Origin: Conoideocrella luteorostrata
Lineage: Eukaryota > Ascomycota > Sordariomycetes > Hypocreales > Clavicipitaceae
Direction of reading: 5' to 3'
DNA: 64,000 bases
Assembly (NCBI GenBank): GCA_032433595.1
Contig: JASWJB010000060.1
Coordinates: forward strand, 103,760-167,759
Below are positions 23,452 through 36,210 of this stretch, piece after piece. Position 1 is the stretch's first letter; each line of letters begins with the position of its first letter. The notes under the pieces were generated by a model, which saw only the letters and a list, made by a program, of their open reading frames with translations, made no database searches and was not told the origin of the DNA. The translations under genes and the position numbers were made by a program.

Positions 23452-24398
23452 GATGCTGCCCGTGAGAAAGTAGGTCGAAAGAGAAGGAAGCCTGCCAAGG
23501 TAGATGAGCAGTGGTGGTTTGGGAATGTTTATGGACAATATACTTGTGTTGGGCGTTCCGAGAAGCAGAGACCTAATATACCATACTTGTTGTTATTCAA
23601 ACAGCAAATCACACCACTTCGGCTTGTGAGACCACTTCCGATTAATGCTCAGAAGATCGTCCATGTTGAGATGGATCTCCGAGATCATGTTTCCAGAAAT
23701 GGAGCTGGTTCGAAATTTTGCGACTTGTTCGTGGTAATGATTCTTCCGAGATCCCTGCCATTCTTTGCTACTTTGGACAAGACCAGCGAACCGGGGCACA
23801 TTTTGCGACTGGCAAATTTTGTGGAGCCAGAATTCCGCATCCTGAGGACCGGCCACATCCAAACGAGCTGAACTTCTCAATGAGTTTTGAAACAACTGAC
23901 TAAACCTTAGCAGGGGCAGTCAGTAGTCACCCCAGAGGCGAAGCAAGCAATGCCAAGCTGTTCAGTGACGCAACTACTTGCTCACCATGTGCTTGTTCAG
24001 ATTTACTATCAGGACCGGGCAACGGATCTATGGACAAGAACATTGTATTAGGTTATCGCCGAGAGGCGCGTATGCCGTCAAATTCTGAATACACCCCCTG
24101 TTTCAAATCCGGCGATGAGAAGTCTACAAACTCAACATCTATTTGCACCAGCTCCGGGCGTTCAGCTCTATTCTAGTAATAGATTTCAGCCGCCGGCCGT
24201 ATTATTCACCCGTCCACATTTATTGATAGACTTTAAAAGGACAGCTTCTCAGCAGCATTAGCCATTTTTATAGTTAGAGGCACAGTACAGAACCACACCA
24301 TCTTTGGCTTTCAGTCTTTGACAGTTTATTATCCTTATATTTGGAACACGTACGCTTCCTATTGTCGCCAGTGTAGCCACAACGTTCCTGAATTCGCC
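23452..24398. promoter_or_regulatory. Divergent promoter of SDR and PKS1
   Basis: Just under 1 kb without a supported gene. It contains CCGAGATCCCTG at 23746-23757 (identical to the word at 18760-18771), TATCGCCGAGAGGCG near 24053, and TCCGGCGATGAG near 24110 (TCCGGCGAT also occurs near 11563). GCCGCCGGCCGTA is near 24190. These GC-rich words stand out in otherwise AT-rich DNA and are candidate regulator sites. Confidence 0.5.
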
Positions 24399-27300
24399 AT
24401 GCATACTACTGGTTCTGTTGAATATATGACCTCAGAGGTCGAAAAGTTACATTACGACCATGTAATGGATGTGGCAAAAGGCGGTCTTGTTATCTCTGAC
24501 ACTGTGCGTCTTGGCGATAGTTCTCTCAACACTTCAGGCCCATCTAGCGCCTTTACCGAGGAAGATAACACAGTTTGTATTGCCGGCATGGGTATGTTCT
24601 TCCTCAACTTCTGCTCTGAGTGGGAGGCTTCTGTTGACTCGAGCGTCATTTCGTTTTAGCATGCCATCTTCCCGGTGGAATCACCTCACCATCCGGGCTT
24701 TGGGACTATCTGTACAACAAGAAGACTGCCCAATGTGAGGTCCCTTTGGATCGGTACAACATCAATGGTTTTTACAACAAGGATGGCAGTAGAGCTGGTG
24801 TGATGAACGTCAATGGGGGATACTTTCTAGATGAAGATGTTCGCAGGTTTGATCCCTCCTTCTTTGGCATCAACAACCTTGAAGCTTCATATATGGACCC
24901 TCAGCAGCGAAAGCTGCTCGAAGTAGTGTATGAGTGTTTTGAAGACGCCGGTCTGTCCATGGAAGATGTTTCCGGCTCTAACACGGCCGTATTTGTCGGT
25001 AACTTTACCGTTGACTACTCCGTGATGCAATCCCGCGACACCGACTATGTTCATCGGTTGGCTGCTACTGGAGGAGGCACATCCATTATGTCGAACCGCA
25101 TCAGCCATGTCTTCAATCTCCATGGTCCCAGGTAAAATGCAGCTTCCATGCCTTGCAAATGCACCGGCTGCTTCGAAGTATGTGCTAACCATGCTGCCCA
25201 GCTTCACTCTCGATACAGCCTGCTCATCTACCATCTACGCTCTCCATCAGGCCGTAGCCGCCATTAGAAATGGTGACTGTGACTCAGCCATTGTAGCGGG
25301 TGCTAACTTGATCATATCACCGGAGCAGCATTTTGGCACTGCAAAGGGTGGCTTTCTCTCACCCACATCTGCGTGTCATACCTTTGATGTGTCTGCGGAT
25401 GGCTACGCTCGTGCAGAGGCGGTCAATGCCATATACATCAGCCGATTGACGTCTTGTGTTCGAAAAGAGCACAAAATTCGAGCAGTCATTCGCGGAACTG
25501 CCATAAATGCGTAAGTTGAGTTGCAATTGCCTTTTAAGACACCACCTGCTCACTATACGATTAAGTAATGGTAGAACTCCCGGTATCACTCTCCCCGATG
25601 CCAAGATGCAGGAAGCGGTCATTAGAAAGGCTTACCAAAACGCCGGTCTATCCTTTACCGGCACCGATTACGTTGAGTGCCACGGCACTGGTACCCCCGT
25701 AGGGGACCCTATCGAGGTGGATGGCATCGCGGCTTGCTTCGCTGGCCGTGACGGCGAACCACTTAGAATCGGTTCCGTACGAACAACCCGCTAAACCATT
25801 CTATTGATTGACTCATTGCGTTTTGTATGCTGACTCATTGACCAGGTTAAAACAAACATGGGCCACAGCGAGGCGGCGAGTGGTTTGACGTCTATCATCA
25901 AGGTCGCACTCGCTTTTGAGCACGGGACTATTCCTCCTACTTACGGGGTGCAGCAAGAGAATCCCAAGTGTGAGCTTCCTAGACTCATCAACATACAGAA
26001 AAGAGAGAATACTAACATTACCGCGGCAAGTGAAACTCAAAGAGCGTAATTTAAAGGTTCTGAATGACAACGAACCTTGGCCAAGATCTCTCCGCCGCGC
26101 CAGCGTCAATTCGTTCGGATATGGCGGTGCCAATGGTCACGTTATCCTCGAAGCCCCGGGTAGCTATTTCGGCAGCTCACCGGGTTCATTCCTAGAGCTG
26201 AAAACCTCGCTAGTCAAAGACACAGAATCAGATGGCCGAGTCCTAGTTCTCCCCATTTCTGCCTCATCTAGCAAGTCTTTAGAGGCCCGTCGCCAGCAAG
26301 TTCGTAACCTGCTGGAAAGTACAAACGCACAGGCTATTGACGAGCTGGCCTCCATGTTGAGCAGACGACAGGCCAAAATGCGTCTGAGGGATTTCCTGCT
26401 GGTATCCGTCAACTCAAATGCCGGGTCTACCTTACTGGAAGTTCCTGATGCGGGCGACAAACCCAATTCCGGAGCGAGCCCCTTACCATTGGCTTTTGTG
26501 TTCACAGGCCAAGGTGCGCAGTACGCAAATATGGCGAAGGATCTTATTGATCGAGATGATTGCTTCAAATCCAGCATTCGCGCCCTAGATCATGTATTGC
26601 AGTCGCTGCCCAGTGAGCATCGTCCTGACTGGACCCTGGAGCAGACTATTCTCGACCCACCGGCGACAAGCAAGATCAACCACGTTACCCGTAGCCAGCC
26701 GATCTGCACCGCCGTTCAGGTTGGAATTGTCAACCTACTGCGTACCTGGGGCGTCAATCCGTCTGCTGTCATTGGCCACTCTTCTGGCGAGATTGCCGCG
26801 TCCTATAGCGCCGGCCTCCTCACCTCGTCCCAAGCTATCTTAGCAGCGTACTTCCGAGGATTTGCTGTCGATAAATTGCAGTCTCGTGGCACTATGCTGG
26901 CGGCATCTGTTGGATCCGATGCAGCCGAGGCCATGCTACAAGAGTTGCACCTCAAGGAAGTGCGTGTCGCCTGTGTCAACTCCCCCGAAGGTGTGACTTT
27001 CAGTGGCACGGTCAACGGCATTGACGTCCTTGAAGCCCAGCTACAGAAGGACGGCAAGTTTGTGCGAAGGCTGGAGACTGGCGGCCGGGCGTATCACTCG
27101 CACATGATGGTTGAGATTGGTGACTTGTATGAGTCGTTGGTTCGTCGCTACTTGACCGACGACTCCGGTGCCGAGGCTTCGCGGATCGACATGTTTAGCA
27201 CTGTCGGCACATCTGCCCAGGGTCTTCAGATTGTGGATCCGGCTGTCAATATGTCGGATTATTTCCGCCGGAACCTCGAGCAGCCTGTTCAATTCAGCGC

Positions 27301-30300
27301 GGGTTTGACGAAACTCATCACCAGCGAGAATCACCATCTGGTTGAGATTGGGCCACACGCGGCCCTCAAGGGCCCTATTCAGCAGATCCGCACCAGTTTA
27401 GGGCAAAATAAAGACACTGCTCCTTATTCTCCTACTCTTGTCAAGAAGAATAATGCGTACGTCTGCTTGAAAAAGCTCGCCGGCACTCTGTTCTCCTACG
27501 GTCACATCTTGAACTGGAACGCCATCAACAACGTTTCCAGAATCCATGAGTCTTCCAATTTAAGCCTGCCCTCTTACCCTTGGGACTACTCGAAGCCGCT
27601 TCCATGGCATGAGCCGCGCGCCAGTGTCGAGCACCGTCTCCGCAAGCACCCACGTCACGAGCTTCTGGGAACCCAGGCTACCGCTGGTAACGGCATCGAG
27701 TGGCACTGGCGTAACATCCTTCGCCTTTCCGAGATGTCTTGGCTGAGAGACCACAAGCTCGGCGAGATGCAGATCGTCCTCCCAGGAGCGGCATACATGG
27801 CCATGGCCATCGAGGCACTTTCTCAAGCTCAGGAGCTGAAGGCCAGGCTCCAGGCTGGAGAGCACATGTCCTTTGAATTCGAAAACGTTAACATCAGCGC
27901 CGCCTTCGTCGTTCCCGACGATAATAATGCAGACCATGACAGTACTGAGCTGCACACCGTCATGTCTCGGCGCAAGATTTCAACCATCAACACCTCAGAC
28001 GACTGGTACGAGTTCTCTGTCTCTTCATGGATCTCTGGCAGTGCCGTCCTTCACTGCATGGGCAGCATTCGAGTTGTTGAATCAGCCATGGCTGCCGATG
28101 ACGGATGCGCCTTCATCTCCGGACATGGCCTTGAGACCTGGGGTATGAGCAGGTGGTACACCAAAGCTAGGGAGGAAGGATTGAACTTTGGACCGGCATT
28201 CCAGTCGCTGACCAGTTTACATACCGACAGCAGCCGCATCTCGGCGGATTCAATCGCGAAGGTTTTCCTGGAACCACCTTCTCTCTCCGGAGTCGACATG
28301 TTCTATGCTTTACACCCAATCACAATCGATGCTTGCTTCCAGGCGGCTATCATGGGCGGGACTGCCGGCAACATCAGCGCATTGCGAGCTTTTGTTCCCG
28401 TCTTCGTCTCCAACTGCACTATCCAAGTTCCTACAGGTGGTCTAGCACACTTTGGTGCCACCGAAGGTAACATCCATTCTCGCATGGAAAAAACCGGAGT
28501 CTCCACGCGCGCCGTCGGCTTTACGCTCCGTCTGCAGGACGGTACGCCCGTGATTGATATGTCTCATCTGCGCATGAATGCGTACACAGGACGCACGCCG
28601 GTTGAGGCAGAAACTAGCATCTATCTTCAGCGCCAGCCATGCTTACGTGTTCTGTGGAAGCCCGACATTTTGAGCATTCAACCAGGCTCCGAGCGCGCCA
28701 TCAACGAATATATTGCGTCATTTGCTTCGCAGCAATCCGATGAGCTCAAAGACAATGGAGCACTAGTGGTCATTGCTGCCTGTCTTGATCTTCTCGGTCA
28801 TAAGATTCCGCGCATGAGCGTGCTCGAGCTGGGACAGGAGCGCCAATGGACTGCCAAGGATTGTCAATCCATCCTAGGCAAAGACACTGCATTCCCCCGC
28901 TGCAAATCCTGGCACGATGGGAGACTTGTTGAGGGCGGAAAGGTAACTGTGAATGCCGCCAGAGCTTGTGAAAACTATGATGCGGTCGTGATTCCACACC
29001 ACTCTATCTCTAGCAAAATTTGGAGCGAAGTTGCAGAAGATATTTTATCCCTCTTGTCTGAAAACAGTATCATCCTCACCCGCAAGACCGAGAGTGCTGT
29101 TGCAAGGCTGGAGTCCGCGGGCTTTGTGACTTTAGAGCTCCCAAGCGACAGCCTCATTGCGGTCCGGGTTACCAAGAAGATAGACCTAGGAGGCCAAGAA
29201 GTTGTCATTGTCAAACCAAACCAGTGTTCTCCCGCTATTGATCGACTCTCAGAGGCCATAGAGTCACATTTCAAGAACAATATCGGTGTCAGCAGGCTGA
29301 GTACCACTACTATTGGCAACGTTAAATCTGTAGACCTCCATGGACGTGTGACCTGTGTCTCGATGTTGGAAATGGAGCGCGAGTTCCTTGCATCCATCAG
29401 CAGCGAGGACATGGATCGATTCAGGTACATAACGGACAATGTCGCAAGCATCTTGTGGCTGACAGCAGCAAACATGATTTCGGCACCTAACCCAGACTTG
29501 ACCTTATCCAACGGCCTTTCCAGGGCTTTGATGCTCGAGCAGCCGGCACTCCGATACACGGTTCTGGATATCGGCGCAGACTTTGCTAACGAGGCCTATG
29601 CGGAGAGCATTTGCACCAATATCTCGGTGACGCTAACCTCCCGCTTTGCCCCTGATGATAAGGAGTTCATACAAAAGGATGGCGTGTTATACATCAGCCG
29701 TTTCGCTCCCGATGACGATCTTAATGCCCTATTCCGACAGCGAATGTGCAGTGATGCCATGGATGTTGTTCCCCTTCGAGAAGTTGGTCCTGCCAAACTG
29801 TCGATTGGCCAAGTCGGCATGACAGATACTATTCACTTTCAACAGACTTCCGAACTCAAGACTGCACCCGCATCTGGTTTTGTGGATGTCGATCTACGTG
29901 CCGTTGGTCTGAACGCAAAGGATATATATGCTCTTAATGGCCGTGCTGAGACCCGATCCGCTACTACCGCTCTTGACTTTAGCGGCGTCATTTCGGCCGT
30001 TGGACCCGATGTCAAGCATCTCAAGGTCGGAGACCGCGTAGTCGGCTTTGTGCCTAACCAATTTGGCACCACTGAGCGTGTCACTGTAAAGGCTGTTCAT
30101 AAGATGCTCCCCAACGAAGACTTTACAGTCCTGCCCACCCTTTTGACCGTCTACTGCACCGCTCTCGTTGCACTGCGCGACCGCGCCCATCTCCGTGCCG
30201 GCGAGTCTATTCTTATTCACTCCGGCTCTGGGGCCTTTGGTCTTGCTGCCATCGCAGTAGCTAAGCAGATGGGTGCTGTCGTATACGCCACTGTTGGGTC

Positions 30301-32051
30301 ACAGCTAAAGCGCGACTACCTCATCAAAGAGATGGGGATACCCAGCGAAAATATATTCCACTCCCGCAATACCTCATTTAAGAAAGAAATCATGGCCACT
30401 ACTGGTAATAGAGGCGTCAACGTAATTATCAATTCTCTTGTTGGAGATTTAATGCATGCATCTTGGTCTTGTATCGCTCCATTTGGACGATTTGTCGAGA
30501 TTGGTAAGCGCGAGCTTGTTGACGCTGGCAAACTGGATATGCACAACTTCTTGAAAAATGCCACTTTTACTGCCTTTGATTTGTCTGAGTTCTTCTACGC
30601 CGAGGATTCTCACTACCAAGACGTCGTCTATAGATATACAGCAGAAGTCATCGAGATGTATCGCGCAGGTACGATCAAGGCCTCGCCAATTACAACCTTT
30701 GATATCGCAGATATTGGCCAGGCATATAGATACTTCGGTAACAAAGACCGAGTTGGCAAGGTCGTTATTTCTATGGAGAACCCGAAGAGTCGGGTCCAGG
30801 TTTCTCCATCGCCATACAAAGCCGTCTTTCACCCTGACAAAACATATCTGCTTGTAGGGTGCCTCGGCGGTCTCGGTCGCAGCCTGAGTCGTTGGATGAT
30901 GTTTCGTGGCGCCAGAAAGTTCTGCTTTCTCGGTCGGTCCGGATGCGATAAGCCCAGCGCGGCCGAGCTTGTGTCTCATCTCCGAAACGCCGGCGCCCGC
31001 GTTACCGTTGTCCGCGGAGATGTGTCCTGCGCGCAAGACGTCCGAGAAGCAGTCGTAGCATCCGCCGAAGAAGGCCCCATTGGCGGTGTTGTCCAGGCTG
31101 CAATGGGTCTCAGTGAGGCACTATTCACTGTTATGGAAAATAAGGCGTGGCACACCGGCATCCAGCCCAAATGGAAGGGCTCTTGGAACCTGCACAATGC
31201 GCTGGAAGGTCATGATCAAGCTCTCGACTTTTTCCTCATGACGTCCTCTATATCCGGCAGTTGCGGCACTGCCACAGAGAGCAACTATTGCGCCGCCAAT
31301 GGTTTCCTGGATTCTTTTGCCAAATGGCGCCGCTCACAGGGTAAGCCCGGTGTGTCGATCGGGCTAGGGATGATCTCCCAGGTTGGCTATCTCCATGAAA
31401 ACCCCGACATCGAGGCTATGTTGCTACGAAAAGGCATTCAACCTCTCAATGAGGATGAGTTCCTCCAGATTCTCGACTACGGCATTGCTAGTTCAAGTGG
31501 CGATGATAGCTTTATTCGTGCCTCAAGTTGCGATCATGGGGCGGCGCATATCCTGACTGGTCTCGAGTCATACGGCGTCCGCAAGCTTATGGCCCAAGGT
31601 TTTGAGGTAAAACAACGGGGTCATGGATGAAGCTCGTACCTTGATTCTTGCCGCGTCTCTGCTTTCCGAGCGTGATGCAAAGGAGGAAGAAAACGGCACG
31701 GACACCAGCCAGATCCTGACCGCAGCCGAGTGGATGAAGGACGTGCCAGCTAATATCGTCTCCATGATTATGCCTGAGGCAAGTGCACCGACATTACTGG
31801 ACGCCGTACTGCGCTTAACAAAGAGGCGCTTCAGCAATCTTATCTTAATGCAGCTAGACGCGGTTGATGACCGTGCCTCGCTGCTCTCATTTGGTGTGGA
31901 CAGTATGCTTGCAGCCGAGTTTCGTACTTGGTTCTTCAACATATTCAAAGTTGACGTTCCCTTCCTCGATATTGTTAGCCCTCAAAAATGTTTGTACAAT
32001 TTAGCAGAATTTGTCGAAACTCAGTTGGTTAGCGGCGCCGAAAATAAGTAG
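24399..32051 (+). CDS. Highly reducing type I polyketide synthase (PKS1), frameshifted before ACP
   Basis: Core enzyme of the left cluster. Exons: 24399-24591, 24660-25131, 25202-25510, 25566-25776, 25846-25969 and a 6 kb last exon from 26031. Domains by residue: KS about 62-470 (DTACSS Cys near 229, [14 protein letters not shown]); AT 590-890 ([10 protein letters not shown] near 683); DH 975-1260 (LRDHK His, TIDACFQ Asp); degenerate MT about 1350-1460 ([10 protein letters not shown] instead of a glycine-rich SAM loop); ER 1710-2015 ([11 protein letters not shown]); KR 2040-2280 ([14 protein letters not shown]); ACP with FGVDSM near 2390. No thioesterase or reductase end. A four-A run at 31609-31612 shifts the frame, stopping at 31630; the ACP continues in the next frame to 32051. 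A 64 nt intron 31607-31670 would also restore phase but has poor borders. The full length would be about 2440 aa. Confidence 0.88.
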
Positions 32052-33960
32052 GATGAGAAACTATTCAGCGAAAAGGTCAGGGGCAATCAGTGCAAAAAAA
32101 TGGATTTGCTATTACCTTTAGAATAGATATAGTTAAGACCGGTCACTTAAGTCACAAAATTTACCATACAAAAGTGCACGGGGACTGCTCATCATGTTTT
32201 TGTAGCAATAATAGTCTTTTTGGAATCCCTCGTCAAGCATACGAGCAAATCACGTGGCCACCCTAGCTTGCCTTTTGGACCGTCTTGGCTTACCCACACT
32301 GCGCAAGGTGTCACGGCCCTGCAAACACGGTCTTCTGATAATATTAGTCCATCTTTGCAGGCCAACATTCGTCACCACTCTTATAAGAACTCTGCATATA
32401 AATAGAAAGTGGTATAGAGCAAGATTTCTTACTTTGTGTGTGAGAAATACAAAACCGTAAACTAATAATTCTTGACACGTCATATTGATGTCAAGGAATA
32501 GGAATCCATCTGTTCTGGCATATATACGTTGCGTTATAGGCCTTCTGTGGCATTTAGCAACAAGTTGCAACAGTGGAAATTGGCAAAAATTAAAGGATTC
32601 AATTGATAGCTAGTGGTGGCTTCAGATGATGAACAACAAGTGATCATCACGTGCTTCCTTGAATGCCCTCAAATCCACCTATTTATAGTGTTCTTTAGCA
32701 CTCGAAGATCCCTTAATATTAGTGCTTCAGTATTAGTGCCCGAGGCACTAATATTAACCTTTATCCTTGAGACTCCTATATCATTAGAGATCTCGCAAGT
32801 ATAGCTGTTTACGGCACTAATTATCCTAACAGAAGTAATTCTCGTCTTAACAATATAAGGTACTTATTTAATCTCGCGCGAGGCACTAGTACTCGGAGGG
32901 TGACCCACGAGAATCTCCCGGCACACGTGGATCTCCCAGAGCTAGTGTTATGCGCGGATTTTCGCATGCTGTTGCTCTCTAATTCGAGTTCTTCATGGCG
33001 GCGACTACTATGAAGATACATAAAAAGAAGGATGTTTTAGCAAATGCACACACTAGACCAGTAGGCTAGTTTGCAAAGAAGCTTGCCTATGAAATAAGCG
33101 TCAAGACTTGGTTAGCTGCCTTTAGGACGGAGTACTTTTACAACAAGAACGTCGTTGCGAAGTGTATGTGCTACAGACATATCCCACATGTTCGTGTCAA
33201 ATTTCCCCACCGTGACAGCTATACATTTGTTAGATAGTTCAAGAAGAACATTCAAGCAGACTACTCAATGTATACAAAAGTCAATATCATACCGTGGATG
33301 CAGATGGCATAGTACCATAGCGTTTCAGCCGGGTAACAAGAACTATTAGCCGCTGCCAATGTATCCCAAGTCAGGAATTCTATCATACTCTAAGTACTAA
33401 CGACTGCTGCTAGTGTGATCCCTAAAGTTTATAACAACAACTAGCATTGAGATAAAAAAATATACTATAGTCCTCTCGCCGGACTGCCACGTACAATCAC
33501 CAGGCGCTATGCTTTTATAAATGAAAGCCTTAACGTAGAATCTAATGCTAGTAGTGGGGAGCATTAAAACAAGTAGGATTGTTCCGACGGCTATGAGGAC
33601 GTAAGCATCGGACGGCAGATCGACAAAGTTGGGCACAACGTTGGGCGGTGGCATTGACACATCCAGCCGTGTTTCTAAATCTAGCAATCGGGTGGCTTGG
33701 GTTGGATTTTTATCGGGTTAGTGAATGTGACTAAATTGTGACCAATATTAGCAATGGAGCGATGTCCTTACCCCCTTAATTCTCGCCGCTGGCAGCTCGC
33801 AAATTAAGCGTTAATTAACGTAGTACGGTTAGAGTGACTTGTTTTGTACAAATATATCGCCTTATCCTATTTTATTCACTGGAGCTTTCTTTTTAGCTCC
33901 TTTTGTCTAGTGAAGATTTTTCCTATAATACCTAACCGCGATGGAAAGAATTGAGATTAG
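32052..33960. other. AT-rich intergenic region
   Basis: No intact gene. AT-rich, with many short frames and no conserved domain except the fragment at about 33440-33660. Confidence 0.5.
33440..33687 (-). pseudogene. Fragment resembling the N-terminus of a fungal rhodopsin-like (PTH11-type) membrane protein
   Basis: On the minus strand the frame from 33687 contains VPNFVDLPSDAYVLIAVG, a hydrophobic helix, then SIRFYVKAFIYKSIAPGDC. This is the pattern of helix 1 and its flank in fungal rhodopsin-domain proteins. No further helices follow downstream, so it is a truncated relic at best. The family call rests on pattern only. Confidence 0.35.
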
Positions 33961-34165
33961 GCTGGAATCCTGCCGTCAAGCACAACAGGAAGCACGGAGC
34001 AGGTCACGTGGTCACCTTTCAGCCCACGATATTTATACGGCGATATCAAGCCTTCCACCTTGACTTGATTCCCTCCTCTTAGATATACTGAGATTATTAG
34101 ATATATTGCATTTTGACCGCAACTGGTATCGATACCACCTTGCACATCACCCTGTGTAACCCACA
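33961..34165 (+). mobile_element. Solo LTR-like repeat, copy A
   Basis: About 205 bp, starting GCTGGAATCCTGCC and ending CCCACA. It is clearly homologous along its length to copy B (51511-51713) and copy C (52725-52946, opposite strand), sharing GGTCACGTGGTCACCTTTC and a GATATTTATAC element. Its ends are diverged and no target duplication is visible. No internal retrotransposon genes flank it. Confidence 0.7.
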
Positions 34166-34291
34166 GCTTGTTATCCGGAGCTAAAATTTATAGTATAGGC
34201 TATAGGTAGTTTAATAATTAGCCCTATTGATTTCTTTACTGTTCTTACTAGGAATTTCATCACTGTTCTTAATTCCTGGCTCCGCGCTCTT

Positions 34292-35218
34292 TTATGTCCT
34301 TCGAGGTAGAGCGTCCAGCCCCGTTCCTATAACTACACCTGCGTCCATGGCAGACTGCGGTACCTGCGACGTTGTAGCCATCCTAGTTTCGTCGGCACGA
34401 ACACCACACCAGAAACGTCCTGTACTGCGCTTAATAATCTCATCTGTAACTAATTCCGCGTACTCCATTGTGTCCATCCTATCCATCCCATCATTGCCTT
34501 GGGCTCTACTAACAATTGTGCCCTCAATACTCTTATATAGCGACTGAGGTGGAAGTTTAAGATCTCCAAAATACGTCTGGCCTTGCGATTTTATACCACC
34601 AGTGACCACTTCTAGTACGTCAACGCCAAATGGAGCCAGTTCGAGCCGAAGAGTGTCAGCCACAATCTCTAACGCTCGCTTTGACGCCGAGTAAGTTCCT
34701 TAGTAATATAATGTTAATTAGGCTTCTAGAAGAAGATAGAAGGTTAGGGTTGGTCATTGAAGGGAGAGAGAAAACCTACCCATGTAGGGAACATTTAGAT
34801 ATCCAGAGGTAGAGGTGATGTAAATAGCCATGCCCTTTGCTTTAATAAGGAGAGGTGCAATGACCTGTGTAAGAGCCATTGGACCAATTAAATTAGCCTC
34901 AAAAAGAGCCCTAACTTCATTCAAGTCTTCATCAAGAATAGGCTTAAAATGATTACGTCCAGCATTGCTAATAAGGTAGTCCAGAGTGCCGCCCGTCTTT
35001 TTAGAAATAAACTTAGATACTTTCTCAATGTCCTGTGGCTTTGTAATATCAAGGGGAAGAAGCACCATGTCGGAGAGGCCAAGGCTGGACATCTTGGAGG
35101 GGTCGCGAGCTGTGGCGAAGACAGTGAATCCACGCCGCTGGAGTTCTACAGCCAGGGCAGAGCCAATACCTCCATTGCTGCAGCCTGTGATCAAAACAGT
35201 TGGTTTGGACTTGGACAT
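34292..35218 (-). CDS. AYR1-like short-chain dehydrogenase/reductase
   Basis: NADPH-dependent 1-acyl-DHAP-reductase-like SDR, about 281 aa, from two exons, 35218-34780 and 34698-34292, with an 81 nt intron ending TTACTAAG. Motifs: VLITGCSNGGIGSALA (cofactor loop), LLPLDIT, YLISNAGRN, ITSTSGYLN (Ser) and TYSASK (catalytic Tyr/Lys, restored by splicing), then LAPFGVDVLEVVTGGIKS. The long upstream in-frame extension to 35425 is Ser/Phe-rich and not conserved, so the ATG at 35218 is preferred. It belongs to the same subfamily as the broken SDR at 19043 but is intact, so it could compensate. It lies 2.2 kb past PKS1 across AT-rich DNA; cluster membership is uncertain. Confidence 0.85.
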
Positions 35219-36210
35219 GGCGAGGAATGAGAGGAAGAAAACCAAGAGGGAGGGTGTGTTAATGAATGAAAGGAAGTTGCTGAAGGTAAATTGAGATTTC
35301 GAAGAGTAGAAGATATGGATAGCTAAGGCTGTGCTGCTGAGACAGTTTATTGTGCTTTGGGGCTGGTTGTTATAACGAGAGTTTTGGAGGAATTTCTTGA
35401 TCAGACTGAGGGATATTTTGGTCATAACCCTTTACATTACGATACCTTAGCGCTTACTGATATCTGTTGTACGATATAGACCCTACCGAACCACGATTTT
35501 TATGCGACGCCATTTAGATGATAGCTCTCCGCTCTAAAGTTAGACAGGGCAACAGGGAAGTTTACAGGTTCTCGCGGTCAGACAGATGCTGCAGCCTTGG
35601 TAATTAAGCCGTCTGAGGGATTAAAATATCTGTCTTATATCCACCCTTACCATTTTTGCCACTATAATGCAGGGTACTGCGCACTGACCGTTCGTGCCGT
35701 TATTTACTCCAACAAAATTGTAAGGTTCTGGCGCGCGCAGCGCGTAGGCCTTATAAATAGGTGTAAGGTGCAGTGCAAGCAGTCGCTTGCATTGACGGAT
35801 CTTTTTGGTCTATTGGGGTAACAAGCACACCTTCTTGTTATCTTACAAAAATGCCACAGCTCTTAAGTGGCGTGGAATTCCGGGGGTCGTACTGCGGCCC
35901 CCAAAATCCGCAGGATTGCTCTAGCGAGATCATCGTATGTCAGTATCACAACTAAAACCTAATTTGTAATGGCTTGCATATCTCCCTTGGAGAGTCCGCA
36001 TCAAAGGGCAAATGCTTAGTGGCATATCGTTGTTATTAGTAGCGGATAGTATAGCCAATAACGGCAGGATCTACGCGAATCATCAGCCGCCCCTCCCACT
36101 GTGGGTTTTGAATAACAACAGGATGATGGCTGCGCCACTCGAGTTTGTCACGGAGCCTTAATATGTGTTGGACTGTATGAGAAGTTTTAAATTAATGTGC
36201 ATTGATCGCA

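Noticed and set aside
31607..31670. 64 nt GT-AG intron that would repair PKS1
   Set aside because: It restores phase, but the acceptor CGAG is poor, no CTAAC-like branch site is present, and the removed sequence looks coding. Kept as an alternative, not as the call.
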